DNA from: Devosia sp.
GTDB taxonomy: Bacteria > Pseudomonadota > Alphaproteobacteria > Rhizobiales > Devosiaceae
Assembly: GCA_016713105.1 (NCBI GenBank)
Contig: JADJPS010000004.1
Span: forward strand, 186,001-250,000
Direction: 5' to 3'
DNA: 64,000 bases
Part shown: in pieces, positions 61,768 to 64,000 of the stretch
Layout of the letters: each line of letters opens with the position of its first letter
How positions within the stretch are numbered: the stretch's first letter is position 1
The notes under the pieces: model-generated
The model's input: the letters and a program-made list of their open reading frames with translations, nothing else
What the model was told of the DNA's origin: nothing
The model's database searches: none
Position numbers and translations under genes: made by a program

Positions 61768-62532
61768 CTAGACCTCCGCCCCGACGATCATCGAGACGAG
61801 CTGGCGTTGGTTGTCGCGGCTGGGCCGCAGTTCGCCGACCTTGCGCCCCTGGCGCAGCACGACGGCGCGGTCGGCGAGTTCGACGACATGTTCCATATTG
61901 TGGGTGATGAGGATGACCGCGTTGCCCTCGGCCTTGAGCTGCGCGATCAGGTCCAGCACCTTGCGTGACTCGCGCAGGCCAAGCGCCGCCGTGGGTTCGT
62001 CGAGGATCACCACCTTGCGCGCGAACACGGTGGCCCGGGCCACCGCGATCGCCTGGCGCTGGCCGCCCGACATCAGGGCCACCGGGGCATCGAACCGGGG
62101 CAGGCTGACTTTGAGCCGCTCGATCACGGCGGCCGCTTCCCGGTCCATGGCCCGCGCATTGAGAAACCGCAGTCCGCGGGGCAACCACCGGGGGCCGGCG
62201 ATCTCGCGCCCGCAGTAGAAGTTCTGCGCCGGTGTCAGGTTGTCGAACAGAGCGAGGTCCTGGTAGACCGTCTCGATGCCGGCCCGCCGCGCCGCGGCCG
62301 GGCTGTGGAGCGCCGTCCGCTCGCCATCGAGCAGGACTTCGCCGCCGTCGAGCCCGTGCACCCCGCTGATGCACTTGACCAGCGTCGACTTGCCGGCGCC
62401 ATTGTCGCCGAGCAGGGCCAGCACCTCGCCGCGAAAGGCCTCGAGGCTCACGCCCTTGAGCGCGTGCACCGCGCCGAAGCGCTTGTCGGCGTCGCGAACT
62501 GCCAGCACCGGGGATGCCGCTGCAGGGCTCAT
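61768..62532 (-). CDS. CUT2 ABC transporter ATPase, system C (single-domain, FrcA type)
   Basis: A 254-residue ATPase. Walker A is GDNGAGKSTLVKCISGVHG, the signature is LMSGGQRQAIAVARATVFARKVVILDEPTAALG, and the switch His is VILITHNMEHVVELADR. It overlaps the permease stop (4 nt). It is of the same single-domain kind as the system B ATPase and is probably its paralogue. Confidence 0.95.
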   Translation of the reverse strand: MSPAAASPVLAVRDADKRFGAVHALKGVSLEAFRGEVLALLGDNGAGKSTLVKCISGVHGLDGGEVLLDGERTALHSPAAARRAGIETVYQDLALFDNLTPAQNFYCGREIAGPRWLPRGLRFLNARAMDREAAAVIERLKVSLPRFDAPVALMSGGQRQAIAVARATVFARKVVILDEPTAALGLRESRKVLDLIAQLKAEGNAVILITHNMEHVVELADRAVVLRQGRKVGELRPSRDNQRQLVSMIVGAEV

Positions 62533-63584
62533 GGCGCCCTCCCCGCCTGCAGCACCCGGACCTTGGCCTCGAGGTGATTGCGCAGCACGTCGGCCTCGAC
62601 CGCCAGCACGATGATCAGGCCGATAGCGATCATCTGGAAGAACGCATCGACATTGAGCAGGTTGAGGGCGTTGCGGATGATGCCGATCATCACGGCTCCG
62701 ACAAGCGCGTGTCCGATATGGCCGCGACCGCCCAGAAAGCTCGCGCCACCGATGATGACTGCGGCGATGGTGTCGAGTTCGAGCAGGTTGCCGTAGAGCG
62801 GCGAGCCAGCCTCGGTGCGTCCCGCAAGCACGATCGCACCGACGCCGGCGCACACCCCAGAGATGACATACACCGAGACCAGCACCCATTTGACCGGGAT
62901 GCCCATCTGCACGGCGGCCTCGGGCTTGCCGCCCACGGCATAGATCCATCGTCCCCAGACCATGGCCCGGACCATGATCAGGGCGATCGCCACCACGGCG
63001 CAGACGACGAAGAAGGAGTTCGGGATGCCCCACAGGTTGCCGCCGCCAAGCGCTGCGATCTCGGCCGGCATGCCGCGCATGGTGGTGTGCCCGATGGCCA
63101 CCTCAAGGGCGACGCCACGGGCGATGCTCAGGGTCGCAAGCGTGATGATGAACGGGTGCGGCAGCCGGCCGAAGACATAGACGAGCCCGTTCACCGCCCC
63201 CACGGCCGCACCGGAGGCCAGCATGGCAAGCATGACCAGGGCCGCCGAATCCGTCACCCGGTAGGCCAGCGCGCCGACCACCGTCGCCAGCGCCAGGTTG
63301 GCGCCGACCGACAGGTCGATACCGCGCGTCAGGATCACCAGGTGCTGGCCAATCGCGACGATCGCGATCACTGCCGTCTGTGCCAGGATGTTGCTGATGT
63401 TGATCGGCTTGAGGAAATTCGGCGTGAGCAGGCCGACCACGGCGACGAGCAGCAGCAGGATCAACAGCGGGCCAACGGCGAGCAGCCGTAATCCCAGCGC
63501 CACCGCCGACGTCTCTGCTATGCGCCTTGGGCGCGAAGGCAACGTTGGCACGCTGCCGTCATTGCCCCCACCGCTCTTCGCCAC
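62529..63584 (-). CDS. CUT2 ABC transporter permease, system C
   Basis: A 351-residue permease. The motif AIGQHLVILTRGIDLSVGANLALATVV marks the RbsC family. About ten helices are predicted, with LLLLVAVVGLLTPNFLKPINISNILAQ near the N-terminus and IGHALVGAVMIGIIRNALNLLNVDAF near the end. The start is GTG at 63584, with GGAAGAGG at good spacing. An upstream TTG frame is unlikely because it runs through the promoter region. It is the first gene of the system C operon, divergent from a GntR gene. Confidence 0.93.
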   Translation of the reverse strand: MAKSGGGNDGSVPTLPSRPRRIAETSAVALGLRLLAVGPLLILLLLVAVVGLLTPNFLKPINISNILAQTAVIAIVAIGQHLVILTRGIDLSVGANLALATVVGALAYRVTDSAALVMLAMLASGAAVGAVNGLVYVFGRLPHPFIITLATLSIARGVALEVAIGHTTMRGMPAEIAALGGGNLWGIPNSFFVVCAVVAIALIMVRAMVWGRWIYAVGGKPEAAVQMGIPVKWVLVSVYVISGVCAGVGAIVLAGRTEAGSPLYGNLLELDTIAAVIIGGASFLGGRGHIGHALVGAVMIGIIRNALNLLNVDAFFQMIAIGLIIVLAVEADVLRNHLEAKVRVLQAGRAP

Positions 63585-63644
63585 CGGGACCTCTTCCAGT
63601 TTGTCTCTTATGTACAAAAAACTTTTCAGGCGCTGCTCGTCAAA

Positions 63645-63671
63645 TTGTTTTTTATCGGTTACAGAACAATC
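63645..63671. promoter_or_regulatory. ATTGTT-N15-AACAAT inverted repeat between system C and gntR
   Basis: The arms at 63645-63650 and 63666-63671 are exact inverted copies. They lie in the 110-bp gap between the divergent permease and gntR genes, together with a TGTACA hexamer at 63612-63617. They are candidate sites for the adjacent GntR protein. Confidence 0.4.
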
Positions 63672-63694
63672 CGCTGTGCGGCACCGAGGCCACG

Positions 63695-64000
63695 ATGAAG
63701 ACCGACACCCTGTTCAAGCGCGCCTACAACGACGCGCTCGAGCTCATCTCCCGCCTGCGCCAGGGCGACATACTGCCCTCGGAGAATGCCCTTGCGGCCG
63801 GCCTCAGGGTGAGCCGCACCACGGTTCGGAAGGTCATCGCCACCCTCGACGAGCAAGGGATCGTGTCCGGCGCGGGGCGCCATCGCATCATCAGTCGGCT
63901 GGTCGGCCCGGCCAGTCGCTTCCCGGATGCGGAGACGGTGCCGGCTGCCGTTCAGGGGGAGAAGCAGTGCATGGAGTGGATGCTGCGGGGCGACGCCCGC
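63695..64000 (+). CDS. GntR family transcriptional regulator, N-terminal part
   Basis: The frame is open to the window edge (102 codons). The winged-helix domain occupies about residues 5-70: LFKRAYNDALELISRLRQGDILPSENALAAGLRVSRTTVRKVIATLDEQGIV. The effector domain is outside the window, so the subfamily cannot be decided. Being divergent from the system C permease, it probably controls the CUT2 system C operon and the alcohol dehydrogenase. Confidence 0.85.
   Translation, partial: MKTDTLFKRAYNDALELISRLRQGDILPSENALAAGLRVSRTTVRKVIATLDEQGIVSGAGRHRIISRLVGPASRFPDAETVPAAVQGEKQCMEWMLRGDAR

Overview
The window is a GC-rich chromosomal segment from an alphaproteobacterium, most likely of the Hyphomicrobiales (Rhizobiales), possibly Devosia-like. 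The evidence is the gene content and order: ruvX-pyrB-pyrC-plsY-dprA-topA-rnr-DUF983-rpmG, a divK-pleD cell-cycle pair, mipZ, a GTTC-N7-GTTC LexA box, a DinB with an N-terminal zinc-ribbon-like extension, and a dense set of sugar ABC transporters. The genus is inference. No rRNA, tRNA, CRISPR array, prophage or insertion sequence was seen.

From 1 to about 36 kb the window is mostly housekeeping DNA. It holds a YjhX-like protein, an SOS-type dinB followed by an array of GC-rich hairpin repeats, and a methyltransferase. These are followed by gatC/GNAT/gatA, then ruvX, the pyrB-pyrC'-plsY-dprA string, topA, rnr, DUF983 and rpmG. Next come pleD/divK, DUF3572, a second dinB, a RidA-family gene, a glycerophosphodiesterase, a FemAB-like acetyltransferase, a UGT-type glycosyltransferase and a HIT protein. 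clpA/clpS, a SPOR-tailed D,D-carboxypeptidase, mipZ, DUF1489/GST, mgtE, a YjbR-like gene and folD complete this part.

From 36 to 39 kb is a pxpBCA 5-oxoprolinase operon with a divergent DHFR/RibD-like gene. From 39 kb to the end is a catabolic island. It contains three enolase-superfamily (mandelate racemase type) genes, an FCD-type GntR regulator, an XRE-cupin regulator, an M81/MlrC-type hydrolase, a CUT1 sugar ABC transporter and a 627-residue cytosolic protein of unknown function. Three CUT2 (ribose/fructose type) ABC transporters, a zinc alcohol dehydrogenase and a second GntR regulator, cut by the window edge, follow. A likely logic is uptake of several sugars or sugar acids, dehydration by the enolase-family enzymes, and local repressors responding to the substrates.

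The non-coding signals are the most informative part of the island. A TGATATATCA-type palindrome recurs at three promoters (about 40.3, 44.8 and 58.1 kb) and is a good candidate operator for the GntR protein at 40.4 kb. A near-perfect inverted pair of 18-bp sites lies between the M81 gene and the second enolase gene. All four solute-binding-protein genes are followed within about 15 nt of the stop codon by a stable GC hairpin.

Six genes (gatA, a GNAT gene, topA, the second dinB, the XRE-cupin gene and the M81 gene) carry a single-base frameshift or an early stop. Because essential genes are among them, consensus sequencing errors are the simplest explanation; the affected coordinates are given so they can be checked.
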